A stretch of 64,000 nt of DNA, from positions 3,286,001 to 3,350,000 of the forward strand of contig NC_063435.1 in the NCBI RefSeq assembly GCF_020379485.1, read 5' to 3'. The notes beneath the pieces were generated by a model, which saw only the letters and a list, made by a program, of their open reading frames with translations, did no database searches and had not been told where the DNA came from. The DNA comes from Brassica napus (lineage: Eukaryota > Streptophyta > Magnoliopsida > Brassicales > Brassicaceae). Positions 11,820 to 25,629 of this stretch are shown here, one piece after another (the stretch's first letter is position 1; each line of letters begins with the position of its first letter). Position numbers and translations under genes: made by a program.

Positions 11820-13583
11820 TCACCGCCAAGCTTCAGTACGCTCTACCCTCGAACCTACACGGCTCAAGTTGGTCAATCCTTTCGTTCTACCCACAGGCCA
11901 CTGAGCCTGAGGAGCCATCACCATCATTTGCACACTACTTTTTCTCTCTGTTTCCGAGTAACTCCTGGCATTGTTCTCAAAGGTTGATTCATCTGATATC
12001 TCACTGCTGCTTGGACTCTGATTCTCTGCATCTTCAATGTACTCTGATTGCGTCTCTTCACTCTGTTCAGTAGGATCAAAAGCCAAAGACTGCGAAGGGC
12101 TTTGGTGACCGCTGCTCTCATCAGAAGGTTCTAAAGGTACAACGTGAGCTTGCTCTACTACAGAGTCTTGCCTTTCCCTTAGAGTTTTTTCTATCAGCAT
12201 CTTGAGGAAGTTCATCACTTGAACCGCGTACATCAGCGCTGTCAATGGATCATCCATCTACAATAAAAAGAAGGTTTATTTCAATAACTAAAAACTGATC
12301 AGTAAAAGCCTTGTTGTTGCGGACTCACCTGAGTCATATTAGGAGCAAAAACCATAGCGATGTTGCGTGAGTTCATCTTGTTAACATGCTCATACTGAAC
12401 AACGTCAGCCATAAGATTGATGGCCCAATCAAGCAGAGAAGCTTCAGTAGGTGGAAGAAGCCTAACGAGCTCGACATATTCCTCTTCCGTTTGGCATTGC
12501 ATGACTTGTTCAGGGGACAACACATCAAGAACACTCGTAGGGAGTTCTCTAAACCACGCCTGAAACAGAAGATTATAAAAAAAACAAGATCGATTTGCGT
12601 AAGAAACTGAGTTTGTGCAAGCATTACATACCTTGATAAGCCCTGCCAAACAGTGAACATCAATTCTCTCCGGTATAAACCCTCGGTTTAGTTGCTCCCT
12701 TACTGCCTCTTCCTCACTATTCTCAGCAGTGAGTCTAAAAATACCCTCTGCCTGCAAGCCTCCTTGACCGTATAAGCAGTTTTGCATCAACAAGAGTATG
12801 GTTGGTACACAGTTGCCTCTTGAATCATACGATAGCTGCATCGATTCCGTTGAAACCCCAAAGACTGTTGCACTAAAGTGATGAGATAGCAAAAAAGGTA
12901 AGAGATGAGATACACAAAGAGAGAGAATATCTTATCAATAGAGAACAATGCAACCGTAGCTTCAACCAATAGATATAATAGTAAAAACCACAAGAGGCAA
13001 GGATGTGTTCTAAGCACTTCATTGATTAGAGAGTGTTATTACATATCTATCTACAGCCTCTGCTCCACATGACACGTCAGAGCAATCTTTTAAAAATCAA
13101 TTCCATAATCACAAACCCTAATTGCAAAAATCAAAAATTGGGAAAATTGATTGAACAATGTTGGTACCTAGCGCTGGGAGCTCGTCTGGGAACCTCAGGC
13201 TCGAACTCAACGGGCAAGCCCAAGAAGCCGTTGAACCGATCGAAAGTCACGTGCGCCACGTGGCGGACATTGGTGGGCCAGCCGATCTCCATGCTACAGA
13301 GCTCCCTGCGGTTGCTCTTGCAAGCGACAAGAGATCTCCTGAAAATGGCGACCAGGAGCGCCAGCAAAGATATCTGCTGACCTTCCCCGTCGTCGTCGTC
13401 TTCGTCGACCAAATCTTGATTTTGCTGTTCGATTGAGCGGTGAAAGTCAACACCTTGGGGGAATCCGGGAACTGGGTTTGAACGGCGATGGTCGGAGGTG
13501 AGGAGGAGAGTGGCATTGGATGGGGAAGGTGAGGAGGAGGAGGAGGCGCTTGGGGATGAAGGAAAGTGAAGGACTTCAGTCAT
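11820..13583 (-). CDS. ROPGAP1: ROP GTPase-activating protein (CRIB-RhoGAP)
   Basis: Four coding exons join in frame to 441 residues: 13168-13583, 12632-12872, 12329-12559 and 11820-12257. The N-terminus is Ser-rich and then acidic (EDDDDGEG). A CRIB motif follows at about residues 95-115 (IGWPTNVRHVAHVTF), which binds active ROP. The RhoGAP domain spans exons 2-4; QAEGIFRL carries the catalytic arginine finger. The tail is Ser/Glu-rich. The CRIB plus RhoGAP arrangement is the plant RopGAP architecture; these cytosolic or plasma-membrane proteins switch off ROP signalling, for example in tip growth and oxygen-deprivation responses. The start MTEVLHFPSS was chosen over an ATG 5 codons upstream because it matches the family N-terminus. 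Gene order suggests orthology to At5g22400; the number in the symbol is from memory. Confidence 0.92.
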
Positions 13584-15370
13584 CGCGAGATGAATCAAGA
13601 AAGAAAGGAATCGACTTTTTTTGGTTTGGGGATCAAATCATGCAAAGTAAAGATGAAAGCTTTGAAGAGGAAAGGCTCAGAGAGGATTGGATTTGGTGGG
13701 AAACATTAACTGTGCAATCAATGTTCTTGAAACCCTAATTTGACGATTGATTAATTAGCCTTTAATTAGATTAATCGAAAAAACAATACAATTGGAAACT
13801 TTTTAGTACAGTTCATTTCAATCCAATCATAAAGCTAAAACAATACTATTAGATTAATTGTTTTATCATTTACCATAATAACTACTTAACCAACCAGAAA
13901 TCAATAGGTTGTATTTTCTCTTAAATAATTATATTCCTTTTTATAAATTTTTATTCGTTAGCTTTTTGTTTATTTTTATTGATTTTGATGATTACTAATT
14001 GAAGTCATGGTTTTTTTATAAAAAAACATTCTCTCCTCTCCTTGTTCATAGGTATTTCACTGCATTTTGTACAAAAGAACATATAAACAAAAAAAGCATT
14101 GTACCGGTCTGCAGCTGTCAATCTTTCTTTTTTTTTGTCAACTGCAGCTTGCCAATCATAATCATCATTTTTCTGATCAAATAATTGATTACGTTTCATT
14201 TTGTTCTGGTTATGAGCTCTGAATTAAGTTGTGTTTCTAAGTTGACATGTATTCTGTAAATCGGATATTAGTAAGTGACAAAGAGTTTTGGATACCAAAA
14301 ATAAATAATTACAAGAAAAAAATGCGAATCTTCGTGCATGCTCACTGTCATTTTCAAAATCCGATAACTATTACATTTATTCAGTGATTTTTTTTTCCTT
14401 TTTTCAGTGATTAGTTTACATTATATAGTAGTATTATTTACCTATTTTAAACAAGAAACCTCGATAATGTTTTAAATTCTGTCACTATAAATGTGGATTT
14501 TGTTTTGGGCAAATCTGTGTTTGTTTAAGTGATTTTTGCACGTATTTCTTAAATGTGAGACCAGTTATATACGTGCGTACTGCGTAGATTAGTAGTAGAA
14601 TCCACGTATACACAAAATATACCATCCAAATGTGTTCTACGTTGAACAAGGAAGAAAGAAAACACGTTGAAGTTTACAAAGTTTTTTTTTTCTTGCTTAA
14701 AGAAGTTTACAAAGTTGCAAACAAGTTTTATTGTATTTTAACAAATAAAATTGTGTTTAGAGGCATAAACCCGTGTTATGCATACAATTGCTTTTTTTTT
14801 TCTTATGTGATACATGTATGGTAAATCAAATTTAATCTGCAAGAATAATTTGGCAATAAACTCTCTTTTTGACTGATGCCAAAAAAAACTCTCTTTTTGA
14901 CTAAAATTTGGAAATAAATTTTAGACCAAAAAACAAAGAAAATGACATGTGAGTGCGGTTGAAGATGCATACTTGAGAATTAAATTTGACAAGTAAACAC
15001 AATTTTTTATCAAAGAAGATTCTCTCTGGTTAAGTTAGAAAACAATTAGCAACAATATTATTTCATTAAAGAGCACACCACCAAACAAAATGATACTTTT
15101 AACCAACTTAAAGAATAGACGTATGTTGTTTACTCGATATTTTTTTGTGATTATACCCCCGCCCGATTATAAAATGAATCCAGCCCGATCAACAATTAGA
15201 AAATCACCATCATATGATCTCGTATGAGAGAAAGTCATATATTTTATCAACATTAGCACGTTGGAGAATCGTGCTTGCCTCACATTTTGCATTAAACTTG
15301 AACACTATAAAAGTTGTAACATTTTTCTACATTCCCACACACTACGAATTTTTATAGCAAAATAAGAAAA
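13584..15370. other. Intergenic between divergent genes
   Basis: Holds the promoter of the minus-strand RhoGAP gene on the left and of the plus-strand peroxidase on the right. No other gene, RNA or bounded transposon was recognised. It is AT-rich with poly(T) runs near 14120 and 14680. Confidence 0.55.
15305..15313 (+). promoter_or_regulatory. TATA box of the peroxidase gene
   Basis: CTATAAAAG lies 58 bp before the peroxidase ATG, at a normal distance for a plant TATA box with a short leader. Confidence 0.6.
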
Positions 15371-16628
<1,258 letters not shown>

Positions 16629-17993
16629 ATGTTCTGCCGTTTTTATTATGTTTTGACATTTTCGTTTTTTCATTTTGTCATGTTTTTATTTTGGATTGCA
16701 TGTGTTAATCGTTTGTTTGACATGTCTTCTGAGTAGTTCTTAATGGTTGGTTATTGAAAGGAATAACCATGAATAAAAATAAAGGAATTGCGGAAACTAA
16801 GAGTAAGACCATACTTTCCTCGCGTGTTCTTATACCTTCGTTTAGTTTGCTTCTCTATTATGGTCTTCTCTCCAAGTATCTTGAAGTTATCTCTATTTAT
16901 CGACTCACATGAGGAAAAAATATAATGGCTCAATGAAGAAGAGTCAATGAAGCCTAATTTATTGGTGATCGATTTCCTTTAGAGTGGTATTATTGGGCAC
17001 TAGCACATTTTTACACTTTGCGTTTAATGGGACAAGAAGTTTGGTAGGAATTGATATTTTGATATATGAGTAATGCTTAGTAGTTGTTGGTTGTTGCTGT
17101 TTTTTTTTATCATGGGATTTCTGTCAAAATTGCAAAGAAATAAATTCAAGGTTTTGATCGTAGAGAGATCAAGAAAATAGTTCGAGAAAGATGCGAGATG
17201 CATAAGTATACAATTAGTTTAAGTTGTATAAGATTAAGGAAGCAGCTAGAGAAACAATAACTCACACTATAAAAACTCAAGTTGTTGGTTGATATTGAAG
17301 TTGTTGTCAATGAGAGACATGTGCCGGTTACATGATTACTTCGGAACAAAGTGTCCGGAATAGCAGGAATCATTTGAATCACTGTCGAAGAAGCAAATAG
17401 AGAGGCCAGCTTTATTTTGAATGGCTCATTGCCGAGTTTTTCTTAATGCTGAACCAAACTGAGTATATCTTTCCTTCCATATTGATATGAGGTTTAGCAA
17501 GAAGAAAACATTTACAAAAGAGAAACATATACAGAAATAACAAAGAAAAGATTATACAAGTTCTTTATGGTTGAGCAAACTTATACATAACACATGTATT
17601 CACCATTTACCTATTTCAGCTTATGACAAGCACAAATTGACACAAATTTGATAGACAAGTAAAACAAATTTATCAGATATAAATGTTGCAGCGACCACTG
17701 ACAGACACTATTACTGTTGAGCAAACCTTCACGGCTCATTAAAACGACAGTAGGAGAAATATGATTCCCCACTAGGCTTTCCATTTTTAGTAACATTTTA
17801 ACCCTAGCGAGTGATGATGGTTCAAATATAGTTAATATTGCTTACTGCATAAATATAGTTGGTATGATTAGTAAAGTTTATGTGGTCAAAGTTATGCAGT
17901 ATAATGGTTAAATGATAAATGTATTAACTCTTAATAATATAAGTTGTTGGATGAATTGACCAGCAATAATTTTGGTTTAATATGGTATACACA
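16629..17993. other. Intergenic, no gene seen
   Basis: 3' region of the peroxidase, then AT-rich sequence with no supported gene. Short minus-strand frames (17146-17382, 17611-17796) have no family match. Confidence 0.55.
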
Positions 17994-18189
17994 TGTTTAA
18001 AAAATCCGTCATGATATATCATGTATCTTTCGCGCCGGCAATCATATATATAGACCAATTAAACTGCCCAGCAACAAAAGAAAATAATCAGTCACTCAAT
18101 GCGAAAGATCAACTTAATCCTGTGACGAACACACAATAAGATCCCACATGAGAAAGATACATGATATATCATGACGGATTTTTTAAACA
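17994..18189. repeat. Perfect 38-bp inverted repeat (hairpin)
   Basis: Arms at 17994-18031 and 18152-18189 are exact reverse complements over 38 bp, with a 120-bp spacer. The arm itself contains the palindromic core ATGATATATCAT. Next to the right arm, a 19-bp direct repeat TAAGATCCCACATGAGAAA occurs before (18138-18156) and after it (from about 18228). It is not an identified MITE family; it lies about 650 bp upstream of the Ole e 1-like gene. Confidence 0.85.
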
Positions 18190-18731
18190 CTTCACAAGTA
18201 TTTATCTAAGTTTCGATCAAACACCTAAGATCCCACATGAGAAATAGTTGTAATTAAGCCAAACACCTAAGTTATATTAAATGACAGCTACTAGCCTATT
18301 ATTTTCAGACGACAAAAAACTAATATTTTCTCTTTTAAAAAAATATAAGAAATCGTAATTGATTCCATTTCAAAAGAACTGATACAAACGAAGAAGAAAC
18401 TGTGTTCATTAGCACAAACCAAAGGGTGATGTATATGTAATAATCTCTACTAACAGGGTGTCTATTTGGTTCAGCTAGTAGACATGTGGCGTTCGTACGC
18501 ATATAATAGATCATTTGAAACCAACGAATGGTTGGGTTGAATATAAGTCTTTTTGTTTTTTTTTTTTTTGCTTAAAGTTGCATATAAGTTACGGCAAAAG
18601 TAAGCAGATGAATTAAAGAGCCGTTAATATAGAAGAAATTAAATGCGGAAGTACGATCTCTATAAGGGCAAAGCCAACCACCAAAAATCAACGCATTATG
18701 GTCTCTTTAATTACAATTTACTCATTTATTT

Positions 18732-18740
18732 TATATAAAA
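18732..18740 (+). promoter_or_regulatory. TATA box of the Ole e 1-like gene
   Basis: TATATAAAA lies about 100 bp upstream of the ATG at 18834, with no closer TATA-like motif in good context. Confidence 0.55.
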
Positions 18741-18833
18741 GCTTCCATACGTTCTCCATTTATATATCACTCAGACAATAAGTCTAAAGCCATCAAATCC
18801 ATAAACTCTTTGTTTTAAATTTGAGCTTCATCA

Positions 18834-19606
18834 ATGGCAAATCAAGCAGCTGTTGCAGCATTCTTCCTCTTCGTTTTGGCTGTCTTCTCCAACTTCGAGC
18901 TATCAGCTTCAACCCTTGTCACTGGCAAGGTCTCTTGCCTTGACTGCCACCGTGATTTCGACTTCTCAGGTCTATACTCTTTTTACTAGTTAACCACTTG
19001 GATTTCAATGCATCTTATCTTATATATTTTTGTGGAGTTTGTTTAAACGTTTTAAATGAGAAGGGTGAGTTCATATTGTACAAGTTTCTTGGCATGTTTC
19101 GTCAATTAGGTCATCCAGCTTAATATATCACTCTATATTTTTATAAATTCATATTTTTCAGCGTAGTTTTTTGTTTCTACCATAAAAACATGTAGTTTAT
19201 ATCTGAGTAATTTATATTTTCAGGCGTTAAGGTTCTCCTTCAGTGCGACGGGGAGAAGAAACCGGTAACCACTTTGGCAGCTTCAGACGGATCTTTCAGG
19301 TCAGTGGTTCAGACTGCTGACAAGAAGCAAGAAATAAAATGTCTTGCAAAGCTCTTGGGGGGTCCTGAGCAACTATATGCACACAAACACAACATGGTCT
19401 CTGAACTGGTTAAGTCCAAACACGATACCATGGTTCTTACAACCTCAAACCCACTTTCCTTCACTCTCTCATGCCCTAAACCAACTGGAGATAATGTCGG
19501 AAACATGATCGGAAATTCGAAGACTGTTAATTTTCCGGGGACAGGAGGTTTTGGATTCCCACCTGCTAGCTTCTTTCCCTTCTTACCAATTATTGGCATC
19601 CCATGA
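18834..19606 (+). CDS. Pollen Ole e 1 / extensin-like secreted protein
   Basis: Two exons (18834-18969, 19224-19606) join in frame to 172 residues. A strong signal peptide (about residues 1-26, FFLFVLAVFSNFELSAS) precedes VTGKVSCLDCHRDFDFSGVK, the typical start of an Ole e 1 domain. Further Cys residues (LQCDGE, IKCLAK, LSCPKP) fit its disulfide pattern. The C-terminus is Gly/Phe/Pro-rich (PGTGGFGFPPASFFPFLP) rather than a long extensin repeat. Family members are secreted cell-wall proteins, many in roots or pollen; the biochemical role is not settled. Order suggests the At5g22430 ortholog. Confidence 0.9.
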
Positions 19607-20303
19607 TTTAGTAAAATGTGATTTATAAAACTTGAAGGTGTATTTATTCATATGTTTTGTTGTTTATGTGATGAATCTAAGACGAATTAAAGAGAGCCAA
19701 GACAAAAAAAATTATAGCAAAGTATAAAGTTTTATTTTGTTATGCGAGATGTAAGGTTTGTTTATGTAATAAGAAAATGTTGTTTATTGGCTTCTTATAG
19801 TTGTAAACCATTGCTTTGTACCAAGTTTGTTATAATAATAAGATTGGATTAATCCAGCAAATGTGGAATCAATGACTAAAATTTCAACTTTATATGTAGT
19901 GCATACAAATTTCGAATAAAAAAAACGGAATCAATCTCCAAACTATAATCAGATTAATTATGGTTACAACTTAGTCAATGGAACCAAGCATTAAGTATTT
20001 TATAGAATCATTTTTGGTTGATTTGAGGAATGTTAAATCAAGACAGGACAAACCATTTGATTCGATGATCATTCGAGACTAACACACGAACGATGTTGAC
20101 AACGAATGGCAAATCTTGGAAACTTAAAATAGAGAAAATCCCACTAATAATAAAAGAAACAAAATTGTCTTTCAACAATATCTTGATCCTACAAAGTAAA
20201 GATTCAGGAAGTAATCCAAGAAGAAGGCTCGTGACTGAGAAAAAAATCAAATTTCCTCTCAGTCTGATGACACCTTAAGAGAAACTTTGAGATAAAAAAC
20301 ATC
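19607..20303. other. Intergenic between convergent genes
   Basis: 3' regions of the Ole e 1-like gene (+) and the L10a gene (-). No further gene or bounded element was recognised. Confidence 0.6.
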
Positions 20304-21484
20304 TTAGAAAACACGGTTTGGTGGACCCATTGTACTCTTCAAGTACAAACACCTCACCTGCAAAGGAACAACTCGAGTTAGAGACTAATAAATGCACTAG
20401 GAAGATGATAGATAAATATCAAGAAAGAAAGATTTTTTTACTAACGTTTTGCCAGTTTTTCTTCAAGAGTGAAACAAGGAAGTTAACGCTCATCTGAACA
20501 TTCTGAAAAATCTGCTTCTCCTCCATGCCGAGATTCCCAACAGCGACACCCATGCACAAAACCTTCTTGAGCTGGAACTTCACTGTTGCCTTAGTCTCAT
20601 TCACCTTGGCCTCCAAAGACTCTTGGTGGCTAACAAGTGTAGGGAACTTTCCTGTTCATCGTTGTTCAAAAGAGTCAATAATAAACAACAGATGATAAAA
20701 CCACTAAAGTCTAAAGGAAGATTAGGAGAGGACATGCCTGCCTTGTTGAGACCAGGACCAAGAAGACGAGGAATCTGCTTAATGACAGACTCAGAAGCAA
20801 GGAAAGCATGAAACTTCTTGGCTAGCTTCTTAACAAGTTTCTTGTTCTTGTTCAACTTCTTAAGAGCTTCAACATCCATAGAGTCTAACCCAATCTTCTC
20901 AGCCTAAGTAGTAAAACCAAAGTTAACACACTAACCCCCAACAAGGAAGAACATACTTGTTCAATGTCTTTAAAGAGAGAGTTACCTCTTCAACGTGCTG
21001 GGCGTCACCGAGCATGCAGATCTTCATCTTGGGCCTTGGAATGTGAGGCAACTTAACCGATCCGCTAAACCGTTTGTCCTTTTGTGGGTCATAGTTCTTG
21101 AGACCAATCTGGAGCTCGATGGTCTCAGTGAACTTGCGTGGCTTTGTCTCCTTGCAGTGAGTGATCATTGAGGATATCGCCTCTCTCACGGCTTCACTCT
21201 GGAGCTTACTGCCACCAATCAAAGATTCGAACTTTTAATAATATACTCATAAAGACAGAGACTTTACATACAAGTCAACGAACCATAACACACTGTTTCC
21301 TCATCAAAGTGATGACTTTTACACAAAAAGGTCAATACTTTTCACCTACACTATCTATGATTATACTAATCTGCTTACAACTTATGAGGGTTTACACTAA
21401 TCATTTGATTCCAGAGGCAGATGGATCATTACACTACTATATATATAGATAAAATGAGAATCAAGGTGAGCAGGCAAACCTCAT
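20304..21484 (-). CDS. RPL10A: Ribosomal protein L10a (uL1), cytosolic
   Basis: Five coding exons (21480-21484, 20986-21208, 20738-20903, 20446-20651, 20304-20357) join in frame to 217 residues, the usual eukaryotic length. The first coding exon is only ATGAG, so the second codon is split by a 271-bp intron. Diagnostic stretches are [49 protein letters not shown] and the C-terminal [12 protein letters not shown]. It is part of the L1 stalk of the 60S subunit, near the E site. The intron after exon 3 appears to start with GC rather than GT. Order suggests the At5g22440 ortholog (one of three Arabidopsis L10a genes). Confidence 0.95.
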
Positions 21485-21679
21485 TTTGGCAGTTTCTCAG
21501 ATACTTTTCCACCTGAAACGTAAAGTCAAGAGGATGTCAGATTACAAGGAGGGTTCTCGAGAAACGTTTTGATGAAGAAGAAGAAGAAGAATACCTGTGG
21601 AAGATCGGAAACAGAGAGAGAGAACGGCAAGAGGAGGTTTGTGTAAGTTATATGATATGAGCAAGAGAGAACGGGAACG

Positions 21680-21719
21680 AAACCCTAAGCCCATTCTGTT
21701 TCAACCAATTAAAAGCCCA
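21680..21719 (-). promoter_or_regulatory. Telo-box and site II promoter of RPL10A
   Basis: A telo-box (AAACCCTAA, 21680-21688) is immediately joined to a site II motif (TGGGCTT on the minus strand, 21687-21693). A second site II motif lies at 21713-21719, with a CCAAT sequence between them. This is the well-known promoter module of plant ribosomal-protein and growth genes, at the expected place, about 200 bp above the ATG. Confidence 0.85.
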
Positions 21720-22024
21720 ATATGATCTAGGCAATATAGATAAAATAAACCTTGAAGAATTAATATCATATTTTGTATCACCAGTTGTCAACAGGATTTT
21801 TTTTATTTCGGTGCAAATGTTCAAATTTATACCATTTTGTTTATAAAATTTATATTTCAAATGAGTTATTTTGGCTTACTAGATGGATTCAGTAAATTTA
21901 TATTTCAACAAGATTTTGTTTGGTTTATATTTCTTGCTCATCAGATAAAATCCCTCTAGTAATCTATATTTTAAATGAAACCTTCAACGTTAGTGAATAA
22001 CGTTAAGACATCTTTGTGTAGATA

Positions 22025-23977
22025 TCATCTCTCGACAAGAAGCGCCTTTATAATGTCTTCACATTTCTGCTCCTCGGCGTGTAGAAGATGTCCATAGCCT
22101 GAGAGTTCGTGATACTTTATCCATGGAAGCTTCTTTGATATATATTGGTTAACTTCTCGCGGAACAATCCTGTCTTCGGCCCCTTGCCACATGTGGACTG
22201 ATCCTACACCTTCCCCGAACGGATTTGCCAGTTCAGTTGGGTCGAACTCCCATGTCGCAAATCCAGCCATCATGTCCCGGTGAAGACATTCATGGTCTCC
22301 TTGTTGCCTTGCTTTTTCCTGGGGTTGAAATAGACCATCAAAATAAAAACAAGGTCAAACTTTAAAAACCTTAAAAATAAAAGGCACTGCAAATGAAGGC
22401 AAGGATCCAAACTTAATTTCCAATTTTGTCTGTGAACTTTAGGGAACTTTTGTTTTAACCCCTAAATTTTTCATGCAGACAAGCCCATTGTATCAATATA
22501 GCGCCATGGACTTTTTTAATTATATTAAAACTATGTACAGACAAGCCGTTTTGAATTAGCTCTCTCATTTTCATAAAAATGCAAAAGAGGTTTTAATTTT
22601 TGAGACCATCATTTTCATAAATAAAAATGCAAAATATGTTTTAACATTTTACCAAGCGAGGACTCGGATTCTCCAACTTCTTTTTTAGGATGACCAAATC
22701 TCTGTCGCTGCATAACGCACTTCTCTCAGAGATTATACTCAAAGAAGGAAACAACTTTTGGGTCAACCACCAATACAATAGCCAAGGAAAATAACGAGCA
22801 ACTCTATATGTCCACTGGTCTTTTTCTGGCATTAGCTTGAACGCTTCACTCAATATGTCCTGAGGCACTTTAGTCCACCAATAGCTCACAAATGGAACCA
22901 CTAAGACTGCTCCAGCTAGTCTATAAATTACAAAAAGGAAATGAAATATATGAGATAGAAAAGAAAATAATAAAATAAAATACAGTAAATTCGAGTTTTT
23001 ACCGGTGGGGAATGTATTTAAGGCAGCTATAAACCGAATAAGCACCGAGTGATATCCCGAGAACGTAGAACTTTGGTCCGATCTTGAGTTTATCGGCCAG
23101 TTCTTGAATATCGTATGCTTCGCTTTTGACTGTACGTGAAGGGTATGGATCACTTTCTCCATATCCTGCTCTATCGAAAAACAGAAAGTATATCCCATGT
23201 TCTTCAATAAGATCCTGCCAAAGAAAACTCAAAGAAACGTATAATTAAATTGCAATTTAGGTAGCGATTGCGTTTGGGTTCACATGTGACACGTGAAAAG
23301 TCACTTTCTAGGAGAATATTTTTTTTCTTTCGGTTTCTCATAAATATCTCTGTAGATCATTAAAGACAGACATTTAATTTTCTTTTATTTTTGTATTTAC
23401 ATGTGAAATGTCTTTTGGTCTTAAATATCAAATTAAAAAAAAAACACTTTAAAATATTTAAAATAAATGGATCTTGCTTAAATATCACATTTAAAAAACA
23501 CTTTAAAGTATTTAAAATAAATGGATCTTGCTTTAAATACCAAAAAGTGGAACCAATTGAGAAAAAGTATTATAACAAGTGTTCATGTCTCATGACATGT
23601 AAAGGTAAAACTAAATGCTGCTAGATTATAGTTATTAAATTGCGAAAATGGTATGTGTGACATGCAAGAGAATCAAAAAGAGTGCAGAGAGCAGTGCATG
23701 AGTTAAACACAGTATCAGGGAGTACCTTAGAGATGGGAAATTCCATGTCTTTGGAGCTATTAAATCCATGAACGACGATGATCTTGTAGTTAGCACTGGC
23801 TCTATCAACGCCAGATTCTCTATAAGCAAGATATCTTCCATCACTGAGCCTGATTCTCGGAGAAGTAACCGGGGGACCGTGAGGTACCCCGCAGATTCGC
23901 GGTGGTGGAGGCTTCAATGATCGGTAAACGTAGCTTACAAGGCAGACAAGGATCGCAACGATCACTAAAAGCATCAT
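22025..23977 (-). CDS. Alpha/beta-hydrolase superfamily protein
   Basis: Four exons (23726-23977, 23003-23214, 22653-22920, 22025-22318) join in frame to 341 residues. An N-terminal membrane anchor (about residues 3-20) is followed by a Pro-rich linker. The oxyanion region is VVHGFNSSKD. The nucleophile elbow GISLGAYS has the catalytic Ser. The acid is probably the Asp of GAEDRIVP, and the catalytic His lies in GYGHLLHAEE. A lid-like insert (WWTKVPQDIL to RLVK) lies between elbow and acid. The substrate is unknown; such proteins are esterases or lipases, or related to strigolactone-type hydrolase folds only distantly. Position suggests the At5g22460 ortholog. An upstream splice acceptor-like site near 23993 may mark an intron in the leader. 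Confidence 0.92.
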
Positions 23978-25096
23978 TACTGTTATATATACCTGAAAGA
24001 AAAGGAGGCTTAGTCAACAAAAGTGCGTAAATTTTAATATTCTGAATCATAATAACATCAAAACAGTACTTATTCAATGTTTAACTTGATTAAAACTGAA
24101 AATAATGAACTAGAAATATGAGGAGAAAGAGAGAAACCTTGGGGAAATATGCTTCTAGCGTTTAAAATTGGTTTTAGTTGAAACTGAACATCTCATATAT
24201 TTATAGTAGGGAGATCCATATATGAGAAAATTCACCGTCCTCTCGATTCCTCTCCTATTTTTTCTGAAATTATGACTTTATAAGTGTGATTGGTTACTTT
24301 TGGAGTAAATGAGAAAAAAGAGAGTGGAAATAAGAGAATGAAAAAGTGAAAAAAAAAATTAAAAAAATTAAAAAGTTACTCTCATAGAGCTGAGTGTAAT
24401 AATTAATATAAGATTTCTCTTGTTTAAATAGTAACTAGGATAAATATAAAAATAATATAATTTTATTTGGTTTGTAACTTTATAGCGTGGTTAACAATAA
24501 TTAATTTTCCAGTTTATTAGTTGTGTTACATATATTATACAGTTAAAGCCTATATTGAAAAAGGTAGTAAAAGAATTAGGAGTTGATTGGAAGAGGTTAT
24601 AATAGATGTGTGCATATTTCTACAATATACAACCAAACCATCATTAAAAGAAATATCATAGCTCCAAAATCAATTTTTATACAATTTTTATTAGTTTTTT
24701 GGAATATATACAACAGCAAAAAATTTGAAACCACATTTAAAAGTTTAAAGTCTAAATTTGAGAATAAAAACATAACGTAACTGCTTCAACCAATAACACC
24801 TTTAGAGAGAGAGTGAGAAATGCATCGAGACACATCCACCGCCAGATTAGAATCAACTTGTTGACGTAGCATGCAGTAGGATGAAGGTAGTAGCACGCAA
24901 GTTGAATAAATTTATTAACTTGTAAAGACTTTTTCATTTCCTCTCATTTCCACTTCTTTTTTTTAATTTTCATATTTGAAATGAGAGGAAATGAGAATGA
25001 AACTCATGCTCAGTAGATATGAAACAAAATATTATAATATGTTACTAATTTGTCGATAATACCTTTGATATAGGGAAAAGTGGAAAATGAAAGCGT
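23978..25096. other. Intergenic with probable MITE remnants
   Basis: Holds the hydrolase promoter. The interval about 24293-24797 may be an old MITE: the left contains GTGTGATTGGTTACTTTTGG and the right in reverse complement GTGTTATTGGTTGAAGCAG. Target repeats were not resolved. No gene seen; the minus frame 24752-24937 is not supported. Confidence 0.4.
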
Positions 25097-25462
25097 GTGT
25101 TGTGTGAATATCGAAAGATGGCAACATGCAGAGAATGTAACTGGAGACGAAAACCACCTGTCCACAGAAAGAGATACATTTCGACATGTGGTGTATCCCT
25201 ACATGCTCGAGAACACTTGTTTTGTCGCCGGATCATAAGGACAGTTCTCGAGTACAACGAGTACACCGTGTATGATCTGAAACTGGTAAAAAATGCAAAA
25301 ACCAAGTTTGTTTATTCTTGTTCACCAATGCACTTAACGCTGTGGGCTGATCTCTAATTTGGTTTTTCTTGTCAGACAAGTATAAGGTTCTTGGTAGAAG
25401 TTAAGTACAAGGAGAAGGGAACCAAGATAGTGCGAACTAGAGTAGCTTCAGATAGCTGTTAG
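25097..25462 (+). pseudogene. Cystatin/monellin-like short gene or fragment
   Basis: Exon 25097-25285 joins in frame across a GT-AG intron to 25376-25462, giving about 91 residues (84 from the second ATG at 25118). The stretches VSLHAREHLFCRRI, EYNEYTVYDLKL and FLVEVKYKEKGTKI suggest the plant cystatin/monellin-like families (UPF0725/DUF626 type), where an alpha helix with a paired EYN motif precedes beta strands. It is much shorter than most such proteins, so it may be a truncated relic. Family assignment is by eye and uncertain; it could be an expressed small gene. Confidence 0.4.
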
Positions 25463-25535
25463 ATTTTTTTGCGGTTATGGTGGAGAGAATCCATAGGAAT
25501 GGAGGGTTTTTGGTGTCATCATGTTTCTAATATTA

Positions 25536-25629
25536 GGCTTTTCCCTTGGGTTGCAAGTAAACTATTAGCTTATATTTAACTTGGCTTTTCCCTTGGGTTG
25601 CAAGTAAACTAGTAGCTTATATGTAACTT
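25536..25629. repeat. 47-bp tandem duplication
   Basis: Two nearly identical 47-bp units (25536-25582 and 25583-25629), each beginning GGCTTTTCCCTTGGGTTGC. They differ at two positions and lie just downstream of the cystatin-like frame, possibly in its 3' untranslated region. Confidence 0.9.

Noticed and set aside
15240..15275. GCACG cores that might be root-hair elements of the peroxidase
   Set aside because: The bases needed 5' of the core (a TG at the right spacing) are missing in both orientations.
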